From positions 193,091 through 257,090 of the forward strand of contig CBDETN010000026.1 in assembly GCA_965242915.1 (NCBI GenBank): 64,000 nucleotides of DNA. Reading direction: 5' to 3'. The position numbers and the translations under genes were made by a program. Position 1 is the first letter of the stretch. Each line of letters begins with the position of its first letter. Source of the stretch: CAJXII01 sp965242915. GTDB lineage: Bacteria > Campylobacterota > Campylobacteria > Campylobacterales > Arcobacteraceae. The notes under the pieces are model-generated. The model did no database searches. It saw nothing but the letters and a program-made list of their open reading frames with translations, and was not told where the DNA came from. Shown piece by piece: positions 54,783 to 63,855 of the stretch.

Positions 54783-55577
54783 CAGAAGAAATACACTTCT
54801 TTGTTGTAGCGCATTAGCTTGTGTCGATGCTAGTAAGCCTATTTGAGCCATCAAATTACTTTTTGAAAAATCTGTCACTTCTTTAGCATAATCTATTTCC
54901 AAAATATTGCTGCTAGCTTGTGCTAAACTTGTTTGAGAGGCTATTGCCGTTCTACCGCTCGATTCCATTTGATTAGATGAAGCAGAAAAATTACTTGCAA
55001 ATTCGGACAATTTGTTCATACCCTCACTATTGGCATTAAATAAATTATTCATAGAGTCTGTATCAACTGTAAAGTTATTTAAAAACGATCTGATATCTTG
55101 TGATACAGATTTAGTTTCTTCCGACTGCATAGTAATAATAGAATCATCACTTGTCACTATAGATAAATCTTGCTGGTCTCCGGTAAGCAGTTGTTCTCCA
55201 TTATAATTCGTACTTTGAGCAATTGCATCAAACTGATCTAGATAACTTGATATTTGTTCTTTAATTGCCTCTTTGCCTTCAGCGCTTGTAGTACCATTCA
55301 TAGCCTGCAAAGACAAGGTATTGATTTCATTCAAAATATTTGACTGCTCTCTTAACCCGCCTTGAGCAATATTACTCATAGCAATGCCACTGTTTATATT
55401 CTCCAAAGCCTGATACATAGTACTTCTTTGAGATTCTAATGCAGCTGCTATAGATAAAGATGAAGATGAAGAGTCATCTGAAGCTTTATTTATAGCCAAA
55501 CCAGTCGCAATTCTTTCTAGCGCACTATTTTGCGTATTTGAAATAGAATTTAAATTATTATTTGTGTTTATATCCAT
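54777..55577 (-). CDS. Short flagellin-like protein
   Basis: A 266-residue protein with only the conserved flagellin ends. N-terminal D0/D1-like region: ALERIATGLAINKASDDSSSSSLSIAAALESQRS. C-terminal: ASSNILEIDYAKEVTDFSKSNLMAQIGLLASTQANALQQRSVFLL. The variable D2/D3 domains are almost absent and the usual start MGFRINTN is replaced by MDINTNNNLNSI. I start it at ATG 55577, with AAAAGGATC upstream, rather than 24 bases earlier. It could be a minor filament subunit. It converges with tauE with overlapping stops. Confidence 0.85.
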   Translation of the reverse strand: MDINTNNNLNSISNTQNSALERIATGLAINKASDDSSSSSLSIAAALESQRSTMYQALENINSGIAMSNIAQGGLREQSNILNEINTLSLQAMNGTTSAEGKEAIKEQISSYLDQFDAIAQSTNYNGEQLLTGDQQDLSIVTSDDSIITMQSEETKSVSQDIRSFLNNFTVDTDSMNNLFNANSEGMNKLSEFASNFSASSNQMESSGRTAIASQTSLAQASSNILEIDYAKEVTDFSKSNLMAQIGLLASTQANALQQRSVFLLS

Positions 55578-55679
55578 ACCAGATCCTTTTAACTTATACA
55601 TATATTATAAAATAAATAATATTAAAGTAAGTTGATACCTTTTAAGTAATTATTAAGTGGTGCATTGATAGTATCGCAT

Positions 55680-55859
55680 ATGAAAAGAAGTATTTTAATT
55701 ATTTTATTACCTTTAATTGCCAGTGATGAGACTTGGATAGATCCAAATAAAAAAGCAATATTATTGGATTATGCACAAGATATTACAGAAGCTAAAACAA
55801 TAGCAAAAGAATATAAAGATTATGATATTTATATAGGGACTGTAAATCTAACTGTGTAA
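55680..55859 (+). pseudogene. Secreted protein truncated by IS256
   Basis: The frame encodes a signal peptide (MKRSILIILLPLIAS) and about 40 further residues (ETWIDPNKKAILLDYAQD, EAKTIAKEYKDYDIYIG). It then enters the IS256 end at 55850 and stops. The repeat-like AKTIAKEYKDYDIYI resembles a SPOR-type strand, tentatively. No ribosome binding site is seen; TGATAGTAT lies five bases before the ATG. The downstream part was not found beyond the element. Confidence 0.55.
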
Positions 55860-57195
55860 ATCCAAAAATATGATTATTTGATAAAATATCAAATATGAAA
55901 AATATTAAGGATTTACATAATGAATTTATTAAATACAGAAGAATTAAAAAGACAAATAGCTAATGGAACATTTACAGGATTAGATGATATTAGAAAAGAG
56001 TTTAAAAATATACTCAAAGAGGTAATACAAACTGCATCACAAGAAGAGCTAACCTCACACTTAGGTTATGATAAACATCAAGAATCAGACAATCAGAACT
56101 ATCGTAACGGTTACAACGATAAAACTATAAAATCAAAATATGGAAATATAGATGTTGCGATTCCAAGAGATTTGCAAGTGTGGATTCCGCTACGCTCCAT
56201 GAGAATCAAGCTTTGAACCACAACTTGTTAAAAAAAGAGAAATACTACTAAATGGTAGTGAAGATATGATAATATCACTCTATACCAAAGGTATGAGTGT
56301 AAGAGATATACAACTTCATCTTGATGATTTATATGGTTATGAATTATCAACTCAAACCATATCTAACATTACAGAAAAAGTTATCGAAAAAGCTAAAGAG
56401 TGGCAAATAAGACCCTTAGAAAAGATATATCCAATAATCTTTATGGATGCAACAGTACTTAAAATTAGAGTTGATAGAGTAGTTAAAAATATAGCTGCAT
56501 ATATAATGCTAGGAGTTACACTAGAAGGTAAAAAAGAGATTATAGGTATTTGGATAGGTGAAAATGAAACTAGTAAATATTGGCTTACAGTTTTAAATGA
56601 TATTCAAAAAAGAGGAGTACAAGATGTACTTATCTTTGCAATAGATGGTCTTAATGGCTTTAGTGAAGCAATTAGTGCAGTTTATCCTAAGGCAGAGATA
56701 CAAAGGTGTATAGTACATCAAATAAGAAGTTCATTAAAGTTTGTATCTTGGAAAGATAGAAAAGCAGTTGCTAAAGATTTAAAATCAGTTTATACAGCTT
56801 ACACTGAAGAAGATGGACAATTAGCACTTACAGAGTTTAATGATATCTGGGGTAAAAAATATCCTAACATTACTGTTTCTTGGACAAATCACTGGTCTGA
56901 ATTGTCTACATTTTTTAAATATCCAGATTCTGTGAGAAAATTAATTTATACAACAAATCCTATTGAATCTTTAAATGCTGCTATAAAAAGAAAAACTAAA
57001 TCTAAGGGTTCATTTCCAACAGAAGATTCAGCTTTTAAAGTGATGTATCTGGCTTGTGCTGAACAACAAAATAAATGGAATGCTTCTAGTATTAGAAATT
57101 GGTTTGAGATTTATCCTCAACTTAGTATATTTTTTAAGGAGATTATGGCAAAATATGAGAAGTGATTAAAAAGAAACTGCTGGGTTTACACAGTT
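55850..57195 (+). mobile_element. IS256-family element, inactive (about 1346 bp)
   Basis: The inverted ends are AACTGTGTAAATCCA at the left and the complement of AACTGTGTAAACCCA at the right. The transposase within is disrupted. No 8-9 base target duplication is visible, suggesting later loss or rearrangement of one flank. Confidence 0.85.
55920..57165 (+). pseudogene. IS256-family (Mutator-type) transposase, disrupted
   Basis: The first part (55920-56178) encodes MNLLNTEELKRQIANGTF to IDVAIPRDL with LTSHLGYDKHQ typical of the family. A GC-rich insert around 56180-56212 shifts the frame to a stop at 56216. The second part, from about 56217, resumes EPQLVKKREILLNGSEDMIISLYTKGMSVRDI. The catalytic Asp in PIIFMDATVLKI, Asp in IFAIDGLNGF, the C/H motif IQRCIVHQIR and Glu in TNPIESLN are intact. 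Apart from the insert the gene looks complete. Confidence 0.92.
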
Positions 57196-57636
57196 TATTT
57201 TACACTCTCCTCTTATTGTTTCTTTTTTTGAACCTCACGGTTCTTGTTTCTTTTACTATTGAAGCTTAATTTATTCAACTCTTACAGTAGTGTAGCATAT
57301 TTATACATTACCTATTTTCTTAAACTTGTTCAAGAAAAAGCTAAGATAAAATATTCTTAGACTGTAGGAGAGTTTCATATTCAGCTATTGTAGTGCGACC
57401 TTGTATGAAATGATTCTTACATTACTTTAGTTGTTATATCCGCTTTGATGTTAAAGCTTGGCAAAACAATCTTCGCTAGATAGTCAGAGAGAGAAATGAT
57501 TGAATTTACACTTCAATATACTATAGTGCTAATATGTAAAATAAGTGTTTAATAGTGACACCTAAAGTGACATCCAAGTAAAGCTTAAGTGAAGTAATTA
57601 ATTGGAAATGAACCCCTTAGATATGAGCTTTATTGA
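57196..57636. other. Gene-free region with two hairpins
   Basis: No gene is supported on either strand. GAACC-TCAC-GGTTC lies near 57229-57242. TTTTCTTAAAC...GTTCAAGAAAA (57315-57338) is an 11-base stem with one mismatch that could terminate in both directions. The rest shows no recognised RNA. Confidence 0.45.
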
Positions 57637-57712
57637 TGGCGACCCCAGATAGATTTGAACTATCGTTCTTCGGAGGAAATCCGAATGTCCTTGGCCGCTA
57701 GACGACGGGGTC
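57637..57712 (-). tRNA. tRNA-Glu (anticodon UUC)
   Basis: A 76-base cloverleaf with CCA encoded. The acceptor GACCCCG pairs with TGGGGTC (last pair G-U), followed by discriminator G and CCA. The anticodon stem TTCGG/CCGAA encloses loop ATTTCCT with UUC at positions 34-36. D-arm TCGTCTAGCGGCCAAGGAC matches bacterial tRNA-Glu. The T-arm has GTTCAAATC. It lies 28 bases downstream of trpA on the same strand. Confidence 0.96.
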
Positions 57713-57740
57713 AATTTAAAAATGGCATTGTAGTATAAGT

Positions 57741-58478
57741 TTAGTTTATCTCTTCTTTAATCTGTTTCACAATTGCTGTAATTTTAGATATTTTTTCACG
57801 ATTACTTAAACTATCATCAATTAAATGCTTTACAAAAGCACTTCCTACGATAACTCCATCCACACCTTTTACTTTTTCTTTTGCCGTCTTTTCATCAACT
57901 CCAAAACCAATATAAAGCGGTGTAGTATTACAATTTCTCACATTTTCAATAATTTGAGTCAAATCTTCTTTTGCACCGCTTCCTGTAATTCCGGCATAAG
58001 CAACCAAATAAATAAATTTAGAACTATTAGCGGTAATTGTTTTAATTCGCTCTAAACTATCCGTAGGGGCTACAAAATCTATTAAAGCATTATCATATTT
58101 TGCGAATAAATCTTTATACTCTTTTGCCTCTTCATAAGGCAGATCTGGAATAATTGCACCTTGAATATTGAACTCTTTTGCTTTTTGTAAAAACTTTTCC
58201 ATCCCATAATGAAAAAACGGGTTCATATATCCCATCCATAAAGTATCCATATAAGGTGCTATTTTACTTGATACTTCAAATAAATCTTTTAGTTTAAAAC
58301 CATTTTCCAGTGCTTTTAAACTGGCTTTTTCTATAATTGGTCCATCTGCCACCGGGTCTGAAAAAGGGATACCTAACTCAAGAGTATCAACTCCGGCTTC
58401 TTTCATACTTAATGCTAAATCTACTGTAAAATTATTTTCTGGCAGACCAGAAGTAATAAATCCAACTAATTTCTTCAA
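57741..58478 (-). CDS. trpA: Tryptophan synthase alpha chain
   Basis: A 245-residue TIM-barrel enzyme cleaving indole-3-glycerol phosphate to indole. The catalytic Glu is in DTLELGIPFSDPVADGPIIEKAS and the Asp in GAIIPDLPYEEA. Phosphate-binding loops are YAGITGSG and GFGVDEKT with VIVGSAFVKHL. No other trp gene is adjacent, so the pathway is dispersed, as in other Campylobacterota. It diverges from panB. Confidence 0.95.
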   Translation of the reverse strand: MKKLVGFITSGLPENNFTVDLALSMKEAGVDTLELGIPFSDPVADGPIIEKASLKALENGFKLKDLFEVSSKIAPYMDTLWMGYMNPFFHYGMEKFLQKAKEFNIQGAIIPDLPYEEAKEYKDLFAKYDNALIDFVAPTDSLERIKTITANSSKFIYLVAYAGITGSGAKEDLTQIIENVRNCNTTPLYIGFGVDEKTAKEKVKGVDGVIVGSAFVKHLIDDSLSNREKISKITAIVKQIKEEIN

Positions 58479-58552
58479 TGGGAATCCTAATATTAATATG
58501 ATATAATCATATCATAATATTAATAACAGACTTATGATACCAAAGGACATAC

Positions 58553-59341
58553 ATGAACAAACAAACTATTACATCAATACAAAAAGCAAAAGGGATTAAG
58601 AAGCTTTCTATGATCACAGCTTATGATGCTTTGTTTGCCAAACTTTTTGATGGTGAGGTTGATTTTATATTAGTTGGGGATAGTTTAAATATGAGTTTTG
58701 CAGGTTGTAATGATACATTAAGTGCAACTATGGATCAAATGATTTATCATACAAAAGCTGTTTGCAACGGTGCAAAGAACACTTTTATAATCTGTGATAT
58801 GCCTTTTGGAACTTGTACCAATAAAAGAATGGCTTTAAAAAACAGTGTGAAAGTATATCAACAAACAGCAGCTGATGCAGTTAAAATAGAAGGTGGAGAA
58901 GACAAAGCTCATATTATTAAATATCTTACATCAAATTCTATTGCTGTTGTCGGTCATATTGGATTAATGCCTCAAAATTTCAGAAGTGAAGGCGGCTATA
59001 AAATTAAAGGCAAAGACAATAATAATATTTCTAAACTGATTTTGGATGCTAAAGCGGTTGAAAAAGCAGGTGCTTTTTTACTTGTAGTTGAAGGTGTAAA
59101 AAGTGAAGCTGCTCAAGCTATTACAAATGCGGTAAATATACCCGTAATTGGAATTGGTGCAGGAGTTGATACAGACGGTCAAGTTTTAGTTTGGTCAGAT
59201 ATGCTTGGTTTCTTTAAAGATTTTAAACCAAAATTTGTAAGAGAATATCTTAATGGTGCAAGTTTGGTAAAAAATAGTGTCAAACAATATGTAAAAGATG
59301 TTGAAGATAAAACATTCCCGTCAAATACTGAAATATATTAA
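58553..59341 (+). CDS. panB: 3-methyl-2-oxobutanoate hydroxymethyltransferase
   Basis: A 262-residue enzyme that makes ketopantoate for pantothenate and CoA. Family motifs are clear: MITAYDALFAKLFD, ILVGDSLNMSFAG, DMPFGT, AVKIEGGE, VVGHIGLMPQ, VEGV and IPVIGIGAGVDTDGQVLVWSDMLG. The pathway leads to CoaD, encoded at 46259. It is transcribed divergently from trpA. Confidence 0.95.
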   Translation: MNKQTITSIQKAKGIKKLSMITAYDALFAKLFDGEVDFILVGDSLNMSFAGCNDTLSATMDQMIYHTKAVCNGAKNTFIICDMPFGTCTNKRMALKNSVKVYQQTAADAVKIEGGEDKAHIIKYLTSNSIAVVGHIGLMPQNFRSEGGYKIKGKDNNNISKLILDAKAVEKAGAFLLVVEGVKSEAAQAITNAVNIPVIGIGAGVDTDGQVLVWSDMLGFFKDFKPKFVREYLNGASLVKNSVKQYVKDVEDKTFPSNTEIY

Positions 59342-59417
59342 TAACCCCTCTGTTTTGTATAATTAATAAAGTACTATTTAGATATAATTTTTTAGAAAAA
59401 TAACGGAGATGTAAATA

Positions 59418-61222
59418 ATGGATACAAAAAAAAGTATTTTTACTACTATTAGTTTAATAATGATAGTTATATTTTTAGCAATGATTATAAACATAACTAT
59501 AAGCTTAAGAGACCTAGGGATAGATAGTGCCAAAACAAAGGCTCAATTAGTTGCCCAAATGGATTAACTGATATGGTAAACGGAATGATGGAAAATAGAA
59601 ATTTTTATATTACCCAAACAAAGAATCTTGACTATATCGACGACCTATGGATAGTTAGATCTGATACGGTTGAAAAACAGTATGGTAAAGGTAGAGAGTT
59701 TATACATGATGAGATCGATAAAAAAGTTTTAAAAACTGGAAAGAGTATTGAAGTTATTGACGAAAATTTTTTTGGACATAACACATATAGAATTACAATC
59801 CCTTATAAAGCTGAGATAACTAAAGATATAAATTGTTTATCTTGTCATGAGGCTGAAGAAGGTGATATTTTAGGTGATATTTTAGGTGTTATTTCTATGG
59901 TTATAAATGTAGATGATTTAAAGTTAACCAGTACAAAAATCATTGGATATACTTCTGCCATATCTTTTATTTTAATCCTTATAATTTTATGGTTTATTAG
60001 ACATCTCATTGTTCCATATCTTTCTATTTTCGAATCTATTCAAGATGTTATGAAAAAAGCACATGATGGTGATTACAGCGGTAGAATTACCAATATCAAC
60101 AGTGGCCAAGTAAAAAATGTTGTACACTGGATAAATGAACATATGAATAAATTACAAACAAGTTTAATATCCATGGAAGATAAGATAGATGTATTTTTAA
60201 CTGCGCATAAATCAGAAGAGGTTAAAGACCCGATTATTGATGTAGAAAATACCGTAACCAGACTTGCAGATATTTATAAATTTAAGAAAACCATTGAAAA
60301 CGATGAGCATATAGAAGATGTTTATAAACGAATTTCCGTAGTTTTAGAAAATAAATTTAATATTAGTAATTTCAATTTTATAGAGGCAGATACAACCAAT
60401 AAAAGTACCAAAATAGTATATATAAATCAAGAAATTTTATGTGATCCTTTATCAGGCGGATGTAGAGCAGATAGAACAAATACATTAATTGATTCATGTC
60501 AGTTTATTGATGTTTGTGATAAATTCAATTCTGATAAATATTATATATGTATCCCTTATTCTATCTCTAATGATCTTGATTTTATTGTATCAATAGTTTG
60601 CGATACCGTTGAAGAGCATGAAAGAGCTAGAAGTTTACTTCCGTTTATCAAGGATTATATTGACACTGCAAAACCGAAAATTGTAAGTAAAAAGCTAATG
60701 CAAATACTTGAAAGAAGTGCACAAACAGACCCACTGACCGGACTTTATAATAGAAAATTCCTTGAAATTTTTATAGATAATACACTATATAACGGTGCTT
60801 TAAAAAATACACTTTGCGGGGTGATGATGGTTGATATAGATTTCTTTAAATTAATTAATGATAATTATGGGCATGATATAGGAGATATTGCAATTAAAAC
60901 TATTGCAAATACTTTAATTGATGTAGTTACAAAAGAGGATATTATTATAAGATTTGGCGGTGAAGAGTTTATTGTTGTTATTGAAAATTGCACAGAAGAA
61001 CAATTAATAAAAACAGCGGAAGAGATTAGAATTGCATTTTCTCAGCAAAAAATTCAAGCAGGAGCAGAAACTTTTAGTAAAACTGTAAGTATTGGGATAT
61101 CTTTATTTCCAAATAAAAATAAAGATTTCTGGAAATATGTGAAACAAAGTGATATAGCCTTATATAAAGCAAAACAAACAGGAAGAAATAAAGTTATTAG
61201 ATATGAAAAAGGTATGGAATAA
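59418..61222 (+). pseudogene. Haem-sensor diguanylate cyclase, frameshifted near N-terminus
   Basis: From ATG 59418 the frame encodes an N-terminal membrane helix (IFTTISLIMIVIFLAMIINI) and AKTKAQLVAQMD, then TAA at 59565. Another frame, open from about 59561, continues GLTDMVNGMMENRNF and runs to 61222. It holds a periplasmic DUF3365-like sensor with a c-type haem motif CLSCH (base about 59840), a second membrane helix, a GAF-like region, and a GGDEF domain (DPLTGLYNRKF, MMVDIDFFKLINDNYGHDIGD, RFGGEEFIVV). The cyclase active site is intact. About ten bases seem lost between two ATGG copies. Without the first helix the sensor would not be exported. Confidence 0.82.
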
Positions 61223-61231
61223 TTTTATAAT

Positions 61232-62233
61232 ATGGAAAGATTAGTAGAAGTAGAACAAATATCTTTTGAGGATGAATCAAATGAAAATTTACTTCGTCCA
61301 TCTGTTTGGGATGATTATATCGGTCAAGAAAAAATAAAAAAGAATCTTCAAGTTTTTATAAAAGCCAGCATAAAAAGAGATGAAGCAATTGACCATATTT
61401 TACTTTTTGGACCTCCTGGTCTTGGTAAAACTACTTTAGCATATATAATTGCAAAACAAATGAATTCAAACATCAAAGTAACTGCGGCTCCTATGATAGA
61501 AAAATCTGGGGATCTAGCGGCAATACTTACAAACTTAGAAGAAGGCGATATACTTTTTATAGATGAAATTCATAGATTAAGTCCTGCAATTGAAGAAATA
61601 CTTTATCCTGCTATGGAAGACTTTAGACTGGATATTATTATTGGAAGCGGACCGGCTGCGCAAACTGTACAAATAGATTTGCCAAGATTTACTTTAATAG
61701 GAGCAACTACAAGAGCTGGAATGATTAGTAATCCTTTAAGAGACAGGTTTGGTGTGACTTTTCGTTTGCAATTTTATAACAATGAAGAGTTAAGTAAAAT
61801 TGTATCAAAAGCATCTGTCAAACTTGGCAAAAAAAGTGAAGAGAGTGCCAGTCGTGAAATTGCACGAAGAAGTAGAGGAACACCAAGAATTGCACTTAGA
61901 CTGTTAAAAAGAGTAAGGGACTTTGCCGAAGTAGCAGATGAAATGAAAATAGATCTATCGAGATGTCAATTTGCTTTAAATGAGTTAGGGGTCAATGACC
62001 AAGGATTTGATGAATTGGATTTAAAACTTATTGAACTTTTATTGTCAAACAAAGGTAAACCAATTGGATTAAGTACCATGGCAGCTGCTTTAAGTGAAGA
62101 TGAGGGGACAATTGAAGATGCAATTGAACCATATCTTTTAGCAAACGGATATATTCAAAGAACTGCCCGTGGTAGAATAGCTAGTGTAAAAAGTTATGAA
62201 CTTTTTAGATTAACGCCACCTGCGACTTCTTAA
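61232..62233 (+). CDS. ruvB: Holliday junction branch migration ATPase RuvB
   Basis: A 333-residue AAA+ motor that drives branch migration with RuvA. RPSVWDDYIGQEKIKKNL is the N-terminal signature, Walker A is GPPGLGKTTLA, Walker B LFIDEIHRLSP, sensor 1 LIGATTRAGM and the arginine finger lies in NPLRDRFG. The C-terminal winged helix reads GLSTMAAALSEDEGTIEDAIEPYLLANGYIQRTARGR. It is intact. Confidence 0.97.
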   Translation: MERLVEVEQISFEDESNENLLRPSVWDDYIGQEKIKKNLQVFIKASIKRDEAIDHILLFGPPGLGKTTLAYIIAKQMNSNIKVTAAPMIEKSGDLAAILTNLEEGDILFIDEIHRLSPAIEEILYPAMEDFRLDIIIGSGPAAQTVQIDLPRFTLIGATTRAGMISNPLRDRFGVTFRLQFYNNEELSKIVSKASVKLGKKSEESASREIARRSRGTPRIALRLLKRVRDFAEVADEMKIDLSRCQFALNELGVNDQGFDELDLKLIELLLSNKGKPIGLSTMAAALSEDEGTIEDAIEPYLLANGYIQRTARGRIASVKSYELFRLTPPATS

Positions 62234-62257
62234 ACACTATTTTAAGGTGATATAAAA

Positions 62258-63100
62258 ATGAATTTAAATTTACAACATCTCAAAACAATAACAGTTCTAT
62301 ATGTGGAAGATGAGGAAAGTGTTAGAAATATAATTTCCCAAACATTTGAAAGACTTTTTAAAAAAGTATATTTAGCTGTTGATGGTCAAGAGGGTCTGAA
62401 TATTTTCAAAGAACATCAGAATGAGATAGAAGTTGTAATATCTGATATAAATATGCCCAATAAAAATGGTATGGAGATGGCAAGTGACATCTTAGCTATC
62501 ACACAAGTACCAATTATCATAACAACTGCACATGATGATAAAGATTATTTATTAAAATCCATAGAACTTGATATAAAGAAATATATTACAAAACCTATTA
62601 AAACAAAAGAGCTTGTACTTGATATTTCTAAAATTGTAGAAATAAGCAGAAAAGAAAAACATATAAAAAAAGCAACGATATCTTTAGTAGCAAAAAGTAA
62701 AGATATTAATAATGAAAAAAAGGAATTAGAATTAAAAGTCAATAGAATATATAAAGAACTCAAGCTGTTACGAGTATTATCAGATAACTATATAAGTATT
62801 ATTTATACAGATAAATATGGTGTTATCACAGATGTATCAACAAAATTCTGCAACCTTTATGCATATAAAAAAGATGAGATAATTGGTCAAAAAATTACAG
62901 AAATACAAGATAAAACTCATAATAATGAAATACAAAAATATATGTTAGAAAGTATTCATAATAGAACCTCAGTTACAACTCTACATAATTTTAAAACAAA
63001 ATATGGAAAAGCATTAAAATGTAATATGACGATGAATCCACACTTTGGAACAGATAAATATATAGATGGTTATACTTTTTATCTAGATTTATTACCCTAA
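62258..63100 (+). CDS. Response regulator with C-terminal PAS domain
   Basis: A 280-residue protein. The receiver (about 1-130) has LYVEDEESVR, phospho-Asp in VVISDINMPN, Thr in ITTAHDD and Lys in KYITKPIKT. A coiled coil (about 135-170) leads to a PAS domain (about 170-275; DNYISIIYTDKYGVITDVSTKF, YKKDEIIGQKITEI). There is no output domain, so it may signal through partners. It overlaps the convergent rhomboid gene by four bases. Confidence 0.88.
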   Translation: MNLNLQHLKTITVLYVEDEESVRNIISQTFERLFKKVYLAVDGQEGLNIFKEHQNEIEVVISDINMPNKNGMEMASDILAITQVPIIITTAHDDKDYLLKSIELDIKKYITKPIKTKELVLDISKIVEISRKEKHIKKATISLVAKSKDINNEKKELELKVNRIYKELKLLRVLSDNYISIIYTDKYGVITDVSTKFCNLYAYKKDEIIGQKITEIQDKTHNNEIQKYMLESIHNRTSVTTLHNFKTKYGKALKCNMTMNPHFGTDKYIDGYTFYLDLLP

Positions 63101-63618
63101 AGAATATACCCTAACAGCCAGCCAATTATAAATCCTATAATATGTGCATACCAAGCAATTGGAAATCCAAGTAATACAGGTGCAAAAGAGATTAAAAGTA
63201 CCCAAATAATCAATCCTTTGCGGTTATACTTATCTCTTAATGCAATAAATCCTATCAATACACAAATTGCACCGCTGGCACCTACTAAATTTGCCCAATT
63301 TCCACTCATATACATATATACAAAACTACCAATTGAAGTTAATAATCCACCGACAAAATATAATAAAATATATTTTACTTTTCCAATTGCTTTTTCTATT
63401 TCACTACCAAATTGAAAAAGTATAAACATATTCATAAAAATATGTGCAACCCCTCCATGAACAAACATCGTAGATATAAGCTGATGCCAAAGTTCATATT
63501 TTAAAAAATAAATATTTAAGCCAAAAATTAGAATACCATTTTCTATCATATTTTGAACCGCAAACATTATGATGTTTGCTAATATAATTATATTAGTTAT
63601 TGTTAAGTTTTTTTTCAT
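63097..63618 (-). CDS. Rhomboid-family intramembrane serine protease
   Basis: A 173-residue protein with six membrane segments. The catalytic Ser lies in LVGASGAICVLIGF and the catalytic His in AWYAHIIGFIIGWLLG. HGGVAHIFMNMFILFQFG is the conserved TM2 motif with its His and Asn. I choose ATG 63618; the in-frame TTG 63630 overlaps the upstream gene's stop. It is probably co-transcribed with the small membrane protein upstream. Confidence 0.9.
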   Translation of the reverse strand: MKKNLTITNIIILANIIMFAVQNMIENGILIFGLNIYFLKYELWHQLISTMFVHGGVAHIFMNMFILFQFGSEIEKAIGKVKYILLYFVGGLLTSIGSFVYMYMSGNWANLVGASGAICVLIGFIALRDKYNRKGLIIWVLLISFAPVLLGFPIAWYAHIIGFIIGWLLGYIL

Positions 63619-63626
63619 TTTATAAA

Positions 63627-63833
63627 TCAAGACTTTGCCGTATGTTCTGTTTTAATTTTATTGGCTTGTTGAGCCGGTACTATATAGTTTACATATATAA
63701 TTATAGCAATTGAAATAATAACAATAGTGATTAGTGAATAAAAATTATTTACTATCGCACTGGGCTTTCTACTTGTTTCAAACTGTTTCTTATGTAAAGT
63801 TTGCATATACTCTTCAAAATCTTCTTGTTTCAT
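63627..63833 (-). CDS. Small single-pass membrane protein, 68 aa
   Basis: Residues about 1-28 are polar and charged (MKQEDFEEYMQTLHKKQFE), 30-50 form one membrane helix (FYSLITIVIISIAIIIYVNYIV) and the tail is short. I do not recognise the family. It lies between lon and the rhomboid gene on the same strand. Confidence 0.6.
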   Translation of the reverse strand: MKQEDFEEYMQTLHKKQFETSRKPSAIVNNFYSLITIVIISIAIIIYVNYIVPAQQANKIKTEHTAKS

Positions 63834-63855
63834 AATGATAAATTCCTGATATACT

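Noticed and set aside
55578..55680. Sigma-54 or sigma-28 promoter for the flagellin-like gene
   Set aside because: I found no TGGCAC-N5-TTGC or clear sigma-28 pattern at the right distance.
57196..57636. tmRNA, RNase P RNA or SRP RNA in the gap after IS256
   Set aside because: The conserved signature segments of these RNAs are absent on both strands; only simple hairpins are seen.
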